Shown here: positions 9,275 through 19,461 of the stretch, one piece after another
Layout of the letters: each line of letters opens with the position of its first letter
Position numbering within the stretch: position 1 is the first letter of the stretch
Assembly (NCBI GenBank): GCA_002479765.1
Contig: DLOZ01000018.1
Coordinates: 103,704-167,703 of the forward strand
Reading direction: 5' to 3'
Length of the DNA: 64,000 bases
Source: Sphingomonadales bacterium UBA7471
GTDB taxonomy: Bacteria > Pseudomonadota > Alphaproteobacteria > Sphingomonadales > Sphingomonadaceae
Position numbers and translations under genes: made by a program
The notes under the pieces: model-generated
Told to the model about the DNA's origin: nothing
Databases searched by the model: none
The model's input: the letters and a program-made list of their open reading frames with translations, nothing else

Positions 9275-9712
9275 ATGCTGTCCCAAAAAACCCGCTACGC
9301 CATCCGCGCCATGCAGCATCTTGCCGACCATTTCGGCAAAGGGCCCGTGCAACTCGCCGATATTGCCGAGGCACAAAAGATCCCGCCCAAATTCCTGACC
9401 GTGATTTTGTCCGAACTGACACGTTCGGGGCTCGTCGCGTCGCAACGCGGCAAGGACGGCGGATATTGGCTGGGCGTTGCACCCATCGACATCAGCTATG
9501 GCGATCTCATCCGCATCATGCGCGGATCTTTGGCTTTGGTCCCCTGTGCCAGCCGTTACGCGCATGAAACATGCAAGAACTGCGTCGAGGAAGAAAATTG
9601 CCGCACCCGGGCGCTCATGCTTCAGGTGCGCGATAAGACGGCGGACCTGTTGGACGGGATCAACCTGTCCGACAATGTTGACGCTGAAGCATTCGCACAA
9701 GCTGCGGAATAA
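9275..9712 (+). CDS. Rrf2-family transcriptional regulator
   Basis: 145 residues. The winged helix at the N-terminus is typical of Rrf2 (SQKTRYAIRAMQHLADHF, then IPPKFLTVILSELTRSGLVASQRGKDGGYWL). Four cysteines follow in PCASRYAHETCKNCVEEENC; the spacing C-X9-C-X2-C-X5-C is not that of IscR, but cysteines at this place often bind an Fe-S cluster in Rrf2 proteins. The start at MLSQKTRY matches the family; upstream in-frame codons give no extra domain. The downstream gene is a TauE/SafE exporter, a pairing often seen with sulfur assimilation control in sphingomonads. Confidence 0.88.
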   Translation: MLSQKTRYAIRAMQHLADHFGKGPVQLADIAEAQKIPPKFLTVILSELTRSGLVASQRGKDGGYWLGVAPIDISYGDLIRIMRGSLALVPCASRYAHETCKNCVEEENCRTRALMLQVRDKTADLLDGINLSDNVDAEAFAQAAE

Positions 9713-9835
9713 TTAGGCTACCGCGGTAAACACATTCTTGGGTGCTCCAAACAAATTCATGAGATACAAAGCGGTGGCCAAAGAACGGACTCGCGATTAT
9801 GCATTCGTTGTTCCAGCGCAAAAGGCGAAACTTGG

Positions 9836-10612
9836 ATGATTGACTATATTGCCAATATCGATTGGTTTGCCGTCGCACCTTATGTCGCGGTCGGTTTTGC
9901 CGCGCAGTTGGTCGATGGCGCGCTTGGCATGGCGTTTGGCGTCATTTGCAGCACCTTGTTGGTCAGCGTCATGGGCGTCGCCCCTGCCCGCGCATCTGCT
10001 GCGGTGCATTTTGTCGAAATGTTCACGACCGGCGCATCGGGCATCAGCCATGTGTTGCACAAGAATATCGATTGGAAGCTGTTTGCCCGCATCGCTATTC
10101 CGGGCGTGATTGGCGGCTGCACCGGCGCATATCTTTTGGCGAACATTCATACAGACGCGGCGCGCCCTTTTGTCATGGTGTATCTAACGCTTATCGGCTT
10201 TTACCTGCTGTATAAGGCATGGGACTTCACCCATCAGCACAAGCCCCGCGATCCTAAGGTGACGATACCGCTTGGCCTTGTCGGCGGTTTTCTGGATGCA
10301 TCGGGCGGCGGCGGCTGGGGCCCGGTGGTCACGTCCAACTTGCTGATACAAGGCTCTGATCCCCGCAAAACCATTGGCACTGTCAATAGCGCGGAGTTTT
10401 TCCTAACGGCTGCCGTGTCGATGACCTTCATCCTGACGATTGGACTAGAAGCGTTTACGGTCGTCACCGGCGGTCTGTTGATTGGCGGGTTGCTGGCCGC
10501 TCCGTTCGGCGCGATGGTTGCCAAACGCATCCAGCCGCGCATGCTGTTGTTCGCCGTCAGCATTGTCCTGATCGCAACCAGCCTATTCAGCCTCTACAAA
10601 GCGATGTTCTGA
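9836..10612 (+). CDS. TauE/SafE-family sulfite or organosulfonate exporter
   Basis: A 258-residue membrane protein with about eight hydrophobic segments. It shows the two TauE/SafE half-repeats: FAAQLVDGALGMAFGVICSTLL near the N-terminus and VGGFLDASGGGGWGPVVTSNLL in the middle. The family moves sulfite, sulfoacetate or similar small sulfur anions across the inner membrane. It follows the Rrf2 gene by about 120 bases and is probably controlled by it. The substrate cannot be read from the sequence. Confidence 0.87.
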   Translation: MIDYIANIDWFAVAPYVAVGFAAQLVDGALGMAFGVICSTLLVSVMGVAPARASAAVHFVEMFTTGASGISHVLHKNIDWKLFARIAIPGVIGGCTGAYLLANIHTDAARPFVMVYLTLIGFYLLYKAWDFTHQHKPRDPKVTIPLGLVGGFLDASGGGGWGPVVTSNLLIQGSDPRKTIGTVNSAEFFLTAAVSMTFILTIGLEAFTVVTGGLLIGGLLAAPFGAMVAKRIQPRMLLFAVSIVLIATSLFSLYKAMF

Positions 10613-10721
10613 TTCCGCAGTAAGCTTGCTTTTCTGGCATAAGCTGCATATAGGCGCGCACTTGTCGTGCATGGTCATCCCTGGAGGCGTGGCGGCAAGG
10701 TAACTTTTTTGGAGAATAAAC

Positions 10722-11027
10722 ATGAGCGATCAGCTGACATTGTCGGCAGAGACGCGCAATGCGGCAGGCAAGGGAGCCTCCCGCGAATTGCGTCGTCAAA
10801 ACCGAGTGCCCGCCGTCATTTACGGTAACAAGCAAGAACCCGAACTCATCCATGTTGAGGAAAAGGCTCTCGTCAAACTTTTGATGACTGGCCATTTTTT
10901 CGACAGCGTTGTCGAGATCGAACTTGGCGGCAAAAAACAGCTTACAGTTCCAAAGGATGTTGCATTTCATCCTGTCAGCGATCGCCCGATTCATGTTGAC
11001 TTCCTGCGCACCGCAAAGGGCGCATAA
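10722..11027 (+). CDS. rplY: Ribosomal protein L25, short form without the CTC C-terminal domain
   Basis: Binds 5S rRNA in the 50S subunit. The 101 residues cover the N-terminal L25 domain ([57 protein letters not shown]). Alphaproteobacterial L25 is normally the ~200-residue CTC type with a second beta-domain; here the reading frame ends at RTAKGA. After the taa the same frame reads AEGEA and stops again, resembling the acidic Ala/Glu tail of long forms, which suggests an internal deletion. A ggag ribosome site precedes the atg. pth follows, the usual rplY-pth order. Confidence 0.92.
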   Translation: MSDQLTLSAETRNAAGKGASRELRRQNRVPAVIYGNKQEPELIHVEEKALVKLLMTGHFFDSVVEIELGGKKQLTVPKDVAFHPVSDRPIHVDFLRTAKGA

Positions 11028-11053
11028 GCCGAAGGCGAAGCTTAAATTCATTT

Positions 11054-11080
11054 CCGGGGCTGGGTTTCGGCCCGCCCCGG
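11054..11080 (+). terminator. GC-rich hairpin between rplY and pth
   Basis: ccggggc at 11054-11060 pairs perfectly with gccccgg at 11074-11080, extended inward by ggg/ccc across one bulged base, with a tttcgg loop. There is no run of T after it, so it is not a textbook intrinsic terminator. It could attenuate read-through into pth or protect the rplY mRNA end. It lies about 25 bases upstream of the pth start. Confidence 0.5.
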
Positions 11081-11104
11081 ATATTCCCCCAAGGGACAAG
11101 CGCG

Positions 11105-11677
11105 ATGCAATTATGGGTAGGTCTCGGTAATCCAGGCGCCACCTATGCGATGCACCGGCACAATATCGGTTTCATGGCGATTGATGCGCTGGCCGAAATT
11201 CACGACCTGCCAATACCCGCCAAGAAATTTTTGGGCTGGGTGCAGGAACTTCGGCTCGGATCCGAAAAAATCATTCTTCTTAAACCCGCGACGTTCATGA
11301 ACGAAAGCGGTCGCAGCGTGCGTGCAGCGATGGATTTTTATAAGCTTGAACCCAAAGACGTTACGGTCTTTTACGACGAGCTTGATCTCGCGCCGTTCAA
11401 GGTGAAGGTCAAATTTGGCGGCGGCGCGGCTGGCCATAATGGCATCCGTTCAATAACCGACCATATTGGCGCCGATTTTCGCCGCGTCCGCCTCGGCATT
11501 GGCCATCCAGGAAATAAAGACCGCGTGACGGGCTATGTGCTAGGCAATTTCCACAAAAGCGAAATTGACGATTTGGCGGATCTATTGGGCGCTGTATCGG
11601 CCGAAGCCGATTGGCTGGCCAAGGGCGATGACGTCCGCTTCATGAACGATGTCGCCATGCGTTTGCAGCAGGACTGA
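11105..11677 (+). CDS. pth: Peptidyl-tRNA hydrolase
   Basis: Recycles peptidyl-tRNAs that drop off ribosomes. The 190-residue product has all Pth signatures: VGLGNPG at residues 5-11, the catalytic histidine H19 in MHRHNIGF, KPATFMNESG, YDELDL, and GGGAAGHNGIRSI, with the ending VRFMNDVAMRLQQD. The length is standard. The ribosome site aagggacaag precedes the atg. It sits between rplY and ychF, the common proteobacterial arrangement. Confidence 0.97.
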   Translation: MQLWVGLGNPGATYAMHRHNIGFMAIDALAEIHDLPIPAKKFLGWVQELRLGSEKIILLKPATFMNESGRSVRAAMDFYKLEPKDVTVFYDELDLAPFKVKVKFGGGAAGHNGIRSITDHIGADFRRVRLGIGHPGNKDRVTGYVLGNFHKSEIDDLADLLGAVSAEADWLAKGDDVRFMNDVAMRLQQD

Positions 11678-11768
11678 ACCGTTTAACGATATTTACGGCA
11701 TCGCACTGGATGGACTTGCTGCCGAACGTCGCCTAGGGCCGCTTCATTCATTTTGTGACGAGGAAATT

Positions 11769-12869
11769 ATGGGTTTCAAATGCGGTATTGTGGGCCTTCC
11801 TAATGTTGGCAAGTCCACCCTGTTCAATGCACTGACCGAAACGGCAGCAGCGCAAGCGGCGAACTATCCGTTCTGCACGATTGAACCCAATATCGGCAAC
11901 GTAGCCGTCCCTGACCCGCGCTTGCAAACCATCGCCAAAATCGGCGGAAGCCAAAAGATTATCGAAACCCAATTGGGCTTTGTCGACATCGCCGGCCTTG
12001 TGCGCGGCGCGTCAAAAGGCGAAGGCCTTGGCAACCAGTTCTTGGGCAACATCCGCGAAGTCGATGCCATTGTGCATGTGCTGCGCTGCTTTGAAGATGA
12101 CGACATCCAGCATGTCGATAACAAGATTGACCCGATTTCAGACGCCGAGACGGTCGAAACCGAATTGATGCTGTCCGATTTGGAAAGCCTTGAAAAGCGC
12201 GTTCCGAACCTCATCAAAAAGGGCACGCAGGGCGACAAGGAAGCCAAGATCAGCGCGGCAGTATTAAGCCGTGCGCTGGACCTGCTGCGCGAAGGCAAGC
12301 CAGCGCGCCTGACCAAGCGCGACGATGCCGAAGAAGAACGGCATTTCCAGATGGCGCAGCTTTTGACCGCAAAGCCGGTTTTATATGTGTGCAATGTCGA
12401 AGAGGCGAGCGCTGCGAACGGCAATGCATTGTCGGCACGGGTATTTGAAAAGGCCAAGGCCGAAGGCGCAGAAGCCGTCGTGGTCTCCGCCGCCATCGAA
12501 GCGGAAATCTCCACCATGCCCGCCGAAGACCGCGAAGTGTTTTTGGAAGACCTTGGCCTGACCGAAACCGGGCTCGCCCGCGTCATCCGCGCTGGATATG
12601 AACTGCTTAACCTCATCACCTTTTTCACCGTCGGCCCGAAAGAAGCGCGCGCGTGGACAATTCACAAGGGCGACACCGCCCCCAACGCCGCGGGCGCCAT
12701 TCACAGCGATTTCGAAAAAGGCTTCATCCGCGCCGAAACCATGGCCTTTGATGACTATGTCCAATTCAACGGCGAAGCCGGCGCGAAAGAAGCAGGCAAA
12801 TGGCGTTCGGAAGGCAAGGAATATCTCGTCAAAGACGGGGATATCATGCTGTTTCGATTTAATGTTTGA
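11769..12869 (+). CDS. ychF: Redox-regulated ATPase YchF (OLA1 family)
   Basis: 366 residues of the Obg-like P-loop family, which binds ribosomes and prefers ATP over GTP. Motifs in order: G1 loop VGLPNVGKSTL at residues 8-18, G3 region FVDIAGLVRGASKGEGLGNQFL, the variant G4 motif NVEE (instead of NKxD) after KPVLYVC, and the C-terminal TGS domain (FFTVGPKEARAWTIHKGDTAP). The start at MGFKCGIVG follows an aggaa ribosome site; a longer in-frame opening overlaps the end of pth and is unlikely. Confidence 0.96.
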   Translation: MGFKCGIVGLPNVGKSTLFNALTETAAAQAANYPFCTIEPNIGNVAVPDPRLQTIAKIGGSQKIIETQLGFVDIAGLVRGASKGEGLGNQFLGNIREVDAIVHVLRCFEDDDIQHVDNKIDPISDAETVETELMLSDLESLEKRVPNLIKKGTQGDKEAKISAAVLSRALDLLREGKPARLTKRDDAEEERHFQMAQLLTAKPVLYVCNVEEASAANGNALSARVFEKAKAEGAEAVVVSAAIEAEISTMPAEDREVFLEDLGLTETGLARVIRAGYELLNLITFFTVGPKEARAWTIHKGDTAPNAAGAIHSDFEKGFIRAETMAFDDYVQFNGEAGAKEAGKWRSEGKEYLVKDGDIMLFRFNV

Positions 12870-12888
12870 GGTGACATCACTGGTCCGT

Positions 12889-12981
12889 CGTCATCCCGAA
12901 CTTGTTTGTGCGCTGCATGCCTTCGGCTCCGGGATAACGCACAACCGTTGCATGTTATCCTGAAACAAGTTCAGGATGACG
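12889..12981. repeat. Palindromic repeat between ychF and mutL
   Basis: cgtcatcccgaacttgttt at the left and its mirror ending aacaagttcaggatgacg at the right bracket a less conserved centre. The arrangement is the same as the element at 1255-1335. It lies between convergent genes, where a hairpin could end both transcripts. Confidence 0.7.
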
Positions 12982-13022
12982 AATTGGTTTAGATTTTAAA
13001 ACACCCCCAAGCACACCGTGCC

Positions 13023-13043
13023 ATGCTGAACTTACTTCAGCAT
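13023..13043. repeat. Half-copy of the palindromic repeat beside mutL
   Basis: atgctgaa, cttac, ttcagcat: a single 21-base palindrome equivalent to the left half of the element at 1255-1335. It lies 14 bases from the mutL stop codon. Confidence 0.6.
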
Positions 13044-13056
13044 CTTACTTCCTCGC

Positions 13057-14889
13057 TCACTTCCGGCCGAACAGCTTCTCCACATCACCCAACGCCAGCT
13101 TCACCCAAGTTGGCCGGCCGTGGTTGCACTGCCCGCTGTGCGGCGTGACTTCCATTTCGCGCAAGAGCGCATTCATTTCGGTGACGGACAAGACACGGCC
13201 AGCGCGGACGGAGCCGTGGCAGGCCATGGTGGCGGCGACATGGTCGATGCGTTCTTTCAGTGACAAGGCTTCGTCATAAGCGGCAAGGTCGTCGGCCAGA
13301 TCCTCGAGCAATCCCTTGGCATCGCCATCACCCAACACAGCGGGCGTGGCGCGCACGAGCATGGCGGCGGGGCCAAAGCGTTCGAGGTCCAGTCCGAATG
13401 CCGACAGTTCATCGGCGCGTGCCTCCAGCCGGTCGCAGGCGGGTTCGTCGAGCTCAACGACTTGCGGCAGCAACAAGGCTTGCGAAGGCACCGCGCCGCC
13501 CGCCGCCGCCATCGCCTTGCGCATCCGTTCAAGCACGAGCCGTTCATGCGCGGCATGTTGGTCAACGATGACAAGGCCGTCTTCGGCCTCGGCAACGATA
13601 TAGGTGTTCGCCACTTGCCCGCGCGCGACGCCAAGCGGGTGGCTGGCGCGTTCGGGCACGGGTTCGTGGGCGACGGCGGCCCTGCCCCATAAAGGCGCGA
13701 GGTCTTCGCCGGGGATCGCGCCCAAATCGGCAAAGCTGCTGCGGTTTTCATATGCCGATGGATAGGTCGGACGCTGGCCATATTGCCCCTGATAGCCAGA
13801 TCCCATCGCGGCAGCAGGTTTCGCAAAAATATCGCCTTGTGCGGTCTGAATGGGTTCCTGCTGCCATGCGGCAAGCGCGTCCGCCGATGGTCGCTGCACC
13901 GCGCGGAAACCGGACTGGTCCAGCGCATGGCGCAGCCCCGATATGATCATGCCGCGGATCAACGCTGGCTCGCGAAAGCGGACTTCTGTCTTTGCCGGAT
14001 GGACGTTTACGTCCACCTGCGTCGGCGGCAGATCAATGAACAGCGCCACCACCGCATGCCGGTCCCGCGCCAGCATTTCGGCATAAGCACCGCGCACAGC
14101 GCCAATCAGCAGGCGGTCCTTTACCGGACGGCCATTGACGAACAGGAACTGGTGGTCGGCAACGCCGCGATTATAGGTGGGCAGGCTCGCCACCCCGCCA
14201 AGGCGCACGCCTTCGCGTTCGAAATCAAGTGCCACGCTATTGTCGATAAGCTCCCCGCTGGTCAGCGCGGCCACGCGTTCGGGCCGCGCGCTGGTGGGTT
14301 GCACCGCCAACACGCGCCGGCCGTCATGTTCAACGGTAAAGCCAATGTCCGGCCGTGCCATCGCCAGCCGCTTCATGGCGTCGAGCGCAGCGGCATATTC
14401 GGCGCGTGCGCTGCGCAGGAATTTGCGGCGGGCGGGCACATTGCCAAACAGATTTTCAACGCGCACGCGCGTGCCTTGGGGCAGTGCGGCCGGCCCCTCT
14501 CCTGTCACGACGCCATGGTCCACCGTCCGCGTCCAGCCTTCGGCGCCAGCGGGTCTGCTTTCCAGCGTCATTTTGGACACGCTGGCGATGGATGGCAAAG
14601 CCTCCCCCCGGAAACCCAAAGTCGACACCATTTCGATATCTTCATCGGGCAGTTTCGACGTCGCATGGCGTTCCAGTGCCAGCGCCATGTCGGCAGGGGA
14701 CATGCCGCAGCCATCGTCGGTGACTTCGACCAAGTCGATGCCGCCCGCACCCAGCCGCACGGAGATATTGCGGGCGCCCGAATCGATGGCGTTTTCGACC
14801 AGCTCTTTTAACGCGCTGGCCGGTCTTTCCACCACTTCACCGGCGGCTATGCGGTTGACCAGATTTTCAGGGAGTCTTCTTATTGACAT
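13057..14889 (-). CDS. mutL: DNA mismatch repair protein MutL (endonuclease type)
   Basis: 610 residues. The N-terminal GHKL ATPase is clear: RIAAGEVVERPASALKELVENAIDSGA near residues 11-37, DDGCGM near 60, and TLGFRGEALPSIASV. The C-terminal domain carries DQHAAHERLVLE, which fits DQHA-X2-E-X4-E, the metal-binding nuclease motif of MutL in bacteria that lack MutH, plus SGQCNHGRPTW close to the end. The protein therefore probably nicks the new strand itself. The start MSIRRLPENLVNRI is family-typical; an in-frame start 21 codons upstream is less likely. It is transcribed away from mreB. Confidence 0.95.
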   Translation of the reverse strand: MSIRRLPENLVNRIAAGEVVERPASALKELVENAIDSGARNISVRLGAGGIDLVEVTDDGCGMSPADMALALERHATSKLPDEDIEMVSTLGFRGEALPSIASVSKMTLESRPAGAEGWTRTVDHGVVTGEGPAALPQGTRVRVENLFGNVPARRKFLRSARAEYAAALDAMKRLAMARPDIGFTVEHDGRRVLAVQPTSARPERVAALTSGELIDNSVALDFEREGVRLGGVASLPTYNRGVADHQFLFVNGRPVKDRLLIGAVRGAYAEMLARDRHAVVALFIDLPPTQVDVNVHPAKTEVRFREPALIRGMIISGLRHALDQSGFRAVQRPSADALAAWQQEPIQTAQGDIFAKPAAAMGSGYQGQYGQRPTYPSAYENRSSFADLGAIPGEDLAPLWGRAAVAHEPVPERASHPLGVARGQVANTYIVAEAEDGLVIVDQHAAHERLVLERMRKAMAAAGGAVPSQALLLPQVVELDEPACDRLEARADELSAFGLDLERFGPAAMLVRATPAVLGDGDAKGLLEDLADDLAAYDEALSLKERIDHVAATMACHGSVRAGRVLSVTEMNALLREMEVTPHSGQCNHGRPTWVKLALGDVEKLFGRK

Positions 14890-15049
14890 ATGCAGGTTCC
14901 TAGCCCAAGCGCACAGCCCAAGCGACTCCTTAATCGTTCGCACTCCAGCCAAATATCTGTTTTGAAAAACAGCAAATTCCGCTAGGACCGCGCGATTATT
15001 TGGACGCGCTCCAAAGGAGTCTCTCCAAAACGGATTGGGTGGAAATTAA

Positions 15050-16090
<1,041 letters not shown>

Positions 16091-16103
16091 TATAGGTCTC
16101 AGC

Positions 16104-17006
16104 ATGGCGCCGCCCAAACACCGGCGCCCCGGATTTTCCCGAAAGGCGCAATATGGCCTGTTCGTGACCTATGTCGTCGCGATTGCAGGAACGATAGTGG
16201 CTGCCTTGTTGCTGGCAATATCGGTGGCTGATCCTGCCGGTTTTTCCGCGCTTCGTGCGGCAGGGGCAGAAATAACGGCGCCGGTTGCACGTGTGTTCAG
16301 CAACGTCCGCCGGTCGGCGCAGAACATGAATGCGGCCGCGGCCGCTTATATCAACGCAGCTTCCCAAAATGCCGCGCTTCAAAAGCAAGCAGAGGTCAAC
16401 CGGAAAAAGCTGATCGAGGCGCAGGCGCTGCGGGTCGAAAACGCGCGGTTGCGCGGATTGCTGAAATTGTCCGAGGACGGCGAAAGCCAAGTCGCCGTGG
16501 GCCGCCTCATCAGTTCAACCTCATCCAGCACACGGCGCGTGGCGACATTGTCGATCGGCCGCAACTTTGGCGTGGAGCGCGCGCAACCTGTGCGCGGTCC
16601 TTCCGGATTGATTGGCCGCGTTATCGAGACCGGCCCGACAACGGCACGTATTCTTCTCGTCACCGACGCTGAAAATCTGGTCCCAGTCATGCGCGCCAGC
16701 GATGGCCTGCCCGCCTTTTCGGCAGGCCTTGGCAATGGCACAGTGCTGATCAAGCCGCTGAACTTGGGCGAAAGCCCGTTCAAGGTCGGCGACGTCATTG
16801 TGACGTCGGGCAATGGCGGGCTGTATCCGCCCAATATTCCGTTCGCGCGCGTCATCAAAAAAACCAGCGATGGTGCGTTGGCGATACCCTATGCCGACCC
16901 GGGCAACACGCCTTATGCCGTGGTGATGCGACCATATCAGGGCGAAGCACGCGCGGCCCAGCAGGCGGCGGCCCCTGACGGTGAAACCAAGGAAGTTGCG
17001 GAATGA
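16104..17006 (+). CDS. mreC: Rod shape-determining protein MreC
   Basis: 300 residues: a short basic cytoplasmic start (MAPPKHRRPGFSRKAQYG), one transmembrane segment at about 15-40, a coiled coil around 70-115 (LQKQAEVNRKKLIEAQALRVENARLRGLLKL), and the periplasmic beta-domain with GPSGLIGRVIETGPTTARILLVTD. The C-terminal tail is rich in Ala and Gln. It scaffolds MreB to PBP2 and RodA. Its stop overlaps the mreD start by four bases. Confidence 0.95.
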   Translation: MAPPKHRRPGFSRKAQYGLFVTYVVAIAGTIVAALLLAISVADPAGFSALRAAGAEITAPVARVFSNVRRSAQNMNAAAAAYINAASQNAALQKQAEVNRKKLIEAQALRVENARLRGLLKLSEDGESQVAVGRLISSTSSSTRRVATLSIGRNFGVERAQPVRGPSGLIGRVIETGPTTARILLVTDAENLVPVMRASDGLPAFSAGLGNGTVLIKPLNLGESPFKVGDVIVTSGNGGLYPPNIPFARVIKKTSDGALAIPYADPGNTPYAVVMRPYQGEARAAQQAAAPDGETKEVAE

Positions 17007-17557
17007 AAATTCCGGTGACGACCATTCGCCTACCCACCCGTCCTGCACGGGAATATGAATCCCGTTTTGACCGCGAACAATCGCTGCTCAAGATGCTGGC
17101 CATTCCGATTGCGTCGGTCGCTATTGCATCGATGATTACGGCGTTGCCGATATTCACCGCGGAACCGCTGTTGCCGCCACTTGGACTGTTGATGTTCTTA
17201 AGCTGGCGTCTGATGCGTCCCGGGCTTCTGCCCGTTTGGTCCGGCGTGCCATTTGGTTTGATGGATGATGTGTTCAGTGGCCAGCCCTTTGGTAGCGCGG
17301 GATTGTTATGGTCGCTCGCTATGCTTTTCATCGAGATTATCGATGCGCGCGCTGTCTGGCGCGATCATCTTCAGGATTGGCTGATTGCAGCTATTGTTAT
17401 CGCGGCTGTGCTGTTGGGTGGATGGTGGATTGCGGGCATGGTGCACGCCGCGCCTGAACCCGCTATTTTGATTCCGCAAATCATATTGTCCATATTGCTA
17501 TATCCGCTGGCCGTGCGCATATGCGCACGTCTCGACAGCTGGCGATTGGCAACATGA
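17003..17557 (+). CDS. mreD: Rod shape-determining membrane protein MreD
   Basis: 184 residues with about five transmembrane segments, beginning after a charged N-terminus of ~30 residues. The segment PVWSGVPFGLMDDVFSGQPFGSAGLLW is typical of MreD. It overlaps mreC by four bases and mrdA by an atga overlap, showing translational coupling. The family is poorly conserved in sequence, so position in the cluster supports the call. Confidence 0.92.
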   Translation: MKIPVTTIRLPTRPAREYESRFDREQSLLKMLAIPIASVAIASMITALPIFTAEPLLPPLGLLMFLSWRLMRPGLLPVWSGVPFGLMDDVFSGQPFGSAGLLWSLAMLFIEIIDARAVWRDHLQDWLIAAIVIAAVLLGGWWIAGMVHAAPEPAILIPQIILSILLYPLAVRICARLDSWRLAT

Positions 17558-19461
17558 AGGTCGAAAAACAGGTTACATCCGGACAGCTTGATTTCACGTT
17601 CACCCGTCGTGCCGCTTTTGTAGGCGGCGTGCAGGCAGCGATCGGCCTGACCGTTGCCGCGCGTATGTCCTATATCGCCGTGGCCGATAACGAGAAATAT
17701 AAGCTGCTGGCCGAAAGCAACCGGGTCAACCTTACCATCATCCCGCCCCGTCGCGGTTGGTTCGTTGACCGTTATGGCAAACCCATCGCAACCAATCGCG
17801 CGGATTTCCGTGTCGACATCATCCCCGACCGGCTCGTCAATAAAGAGCAGACCGTCAAGACGCTGGCGGAGCTGCTGGCCTTGTCGACCGACGATGTCGA
17901 CCGCATTCATCGCGAGTTAAAACTGGCACAGGGCTTTCAGCCTGTTCAGGTTGCAGACGGGCTGGATTATGAACGCTTCGCCGCGGTCAGCGTCCGCTTG
18001 CCCGACCTTCCCGGAGTCAGCCCGCGGCAGGGTTATTCGCGTTTTTACCCAAGCGGCGCGGCGGTGGGCCATCTCATCGGCTATGTGGGCACGGTGTCAG
18101 CCGAAGAATATCAAAAGAACAAAAACCCGCTGCTGATTACCCCGGGTTTCAAGGTCGGCAAGGATGGCCTCGAAAAGACGCTGGAGGACCGCTTGCAGGG
18201 CGAACCCGGCGCAAAGCGCACCGAAGTCACCGCCCGCGGCAAGATCGTCCGCGACTTGGCCACCCGGCCAGACATACCCGGGAAACCCGTTCAACTGACC
18301 ATTGATATCGACCTGCACAATTACGCCGCGCGCCGACTGGGGCTGGAATCCGGTTCCGTAGTGATATTCGATTGCCTGACGGGCGACATACTCACGATGG
18401 CGTCCATGCCATGTTATGATCCCAACAGCTTTTCCGATGGCATTGGCCGCATCGAATGGAAAATGCTGAATTCGGACGACCATATTCCGATGCTCAACAA
18501 AGCATTGCAGGGGCTGTATCCGCCGGGGTCGACAGTAAAACCCGCAGCGGCACTTGCGATGCTGCATCATGGCGTCGATCCAGAAGAAACCGTTGTGTGC
18601 GGCGGGGGATACCGGCTGGGTAACCGCGTGTTCAAATGCCTCGGGCGTCACGGTCCGATAAACATGGCCGACGCGCTGATGAAAAGCTGCAACACCTATT
18701 TCTATGCAATGGGCCGCCGCATTGGCTATGACGCGATTGCACCATTTTCAAAAGCGCTCGGTCTGGGGCAGGAATTTCCCCTTCCCTTCCCATCGCAACG
18801 ATATGGCACCATTCCCGATAGCGCGTGGAAAATGCGCAAATATGACCAAAAGTGGAGCGAATCTGACACGCTGAATGCGACCATTGGTCAGGGCTATGTT
18901 TCGGTTAGCCCATTCCAATTGGCCATAATGGCAGCGCGGATCGCATCGGGTCTGAACATTCAACCTGAAATCATCCTCAAAAAACGCCCGGCGCCGGGCA
19001 GACTCAACTTCCCTGAAGAACATTTGGCCGTTGTGCGCGAAGGCATGAACCGCGTCGTCAACGGCGATGGCACCGCCGTACGCAGCCGGCTGGAGATTCC
19101 GGGCATCGCGATGGCCGGGAAAACCGGCACCGCGCAAGTGCGCCGCATTGCGGGATCGCAGCGCGGGCAATCGGGCGCGTGGAAATATCGCGACCATGGC
19201 CTGTTCGTGTGCTTCGCGCCTGTCGATAACCCACGCTATGGCGCGTCGGTTGTCATTGAACATGGTATGGGCGGCGCGCGCGCCGCAGCACCGATCGCGA
19301 AAGACGTTCTGACGTTCCTCTATGACCGGGAAAAAGCGATGGCGTCGTTGGAGGCCCTCGAAGCTGGCTGGGGTGGCAATATCGAACAACGCATGGCATC
19401 CAAATATGCGGCCTTCCAAGGTCAACCGGCGGCACCCCCGCCGCTGGATCCGACGACATGA
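17554..19461 (+). CDS. mrdA: Penicillin-binding protein 2 (peptidoglycan transpeptidase)
   Basis: The 635-residue transpeptidase of the elongasome. It has one N-terminal membrane segment, a pedestal domain with PPRRGWFVDRYGKPIATN, then the three penicillin-binding motifs: SxxK in YPPGSTVKP with S326, SxN in SCNTYF near 378, and KTGT at 523-526. The start is the atg inside the mreD stop (atga); an in-frame atg 33 bases earlier is possible but overlaps mreD more. rodA follows with another atga overlap. Confidence 0.96.
   Translation: MKVEKQVTSGQLDFTFTRRAAFVGGVQAAIGLTVAARMSYIAVADNEKYKLLAESNRVNLTIIPPRRGWFVDRYGKPIATNRADFRVDIIPDRLVNKEQTVKTLAELLALSTDDVDRIHRELKLAQGFQPVQVADGLDYERFAAVSVRLPDLPGVSPRQGYSRFYPSGAAVGHLIGYVGTVSAEEYQKNKNPLLITPGFKVGKDGLEKTLEDRLQGEPGAKRTEVTARGKIVRDLATRPDIPGKPVQLTIDIDLHNYAARRLGLESGSVVIFDCLTGDILTMASMPCYDPNSFSDGIGRIEWKMLNSDDHIPMLNKALQGLYPPGSTVKPAAALAMLHHGVDPEETVVCGGGYRLGNRVFKCLGRHGPINMADALMKSCNTYFYAMGRRIGYDAIAPFSKALGLGQEFPLPFPSQRYGTIPDSAWKMRKYDQKWSESDTLNATIGQGYVSVSPFQLAIMAARIASGLNIQPEIILKKRPAPGRLNFPEEHLAVVREGMNRVVNGDGTAVRSRLEIPGIAMAGKTGTAQVRRIAGSQRGQSGAWKYRDHGLFVCFAPVDNPRYGASVVIEHGMGGARAAAPIAKDVLTFLYDREKAMASLEALEAGWGGNIEQRMASKYAAFQGQPAAPPPLDPTT

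Noticed and set aside
13783..14811. Long plus-strand open frame (342 codons) opposite mutL
   Set aside because: It is antisense to a clear mutL gene, has a composition driven by the mutL codon pattern (many His, Gln, Arg) and no domain. The same applies to the second long frame at 14177-14965.
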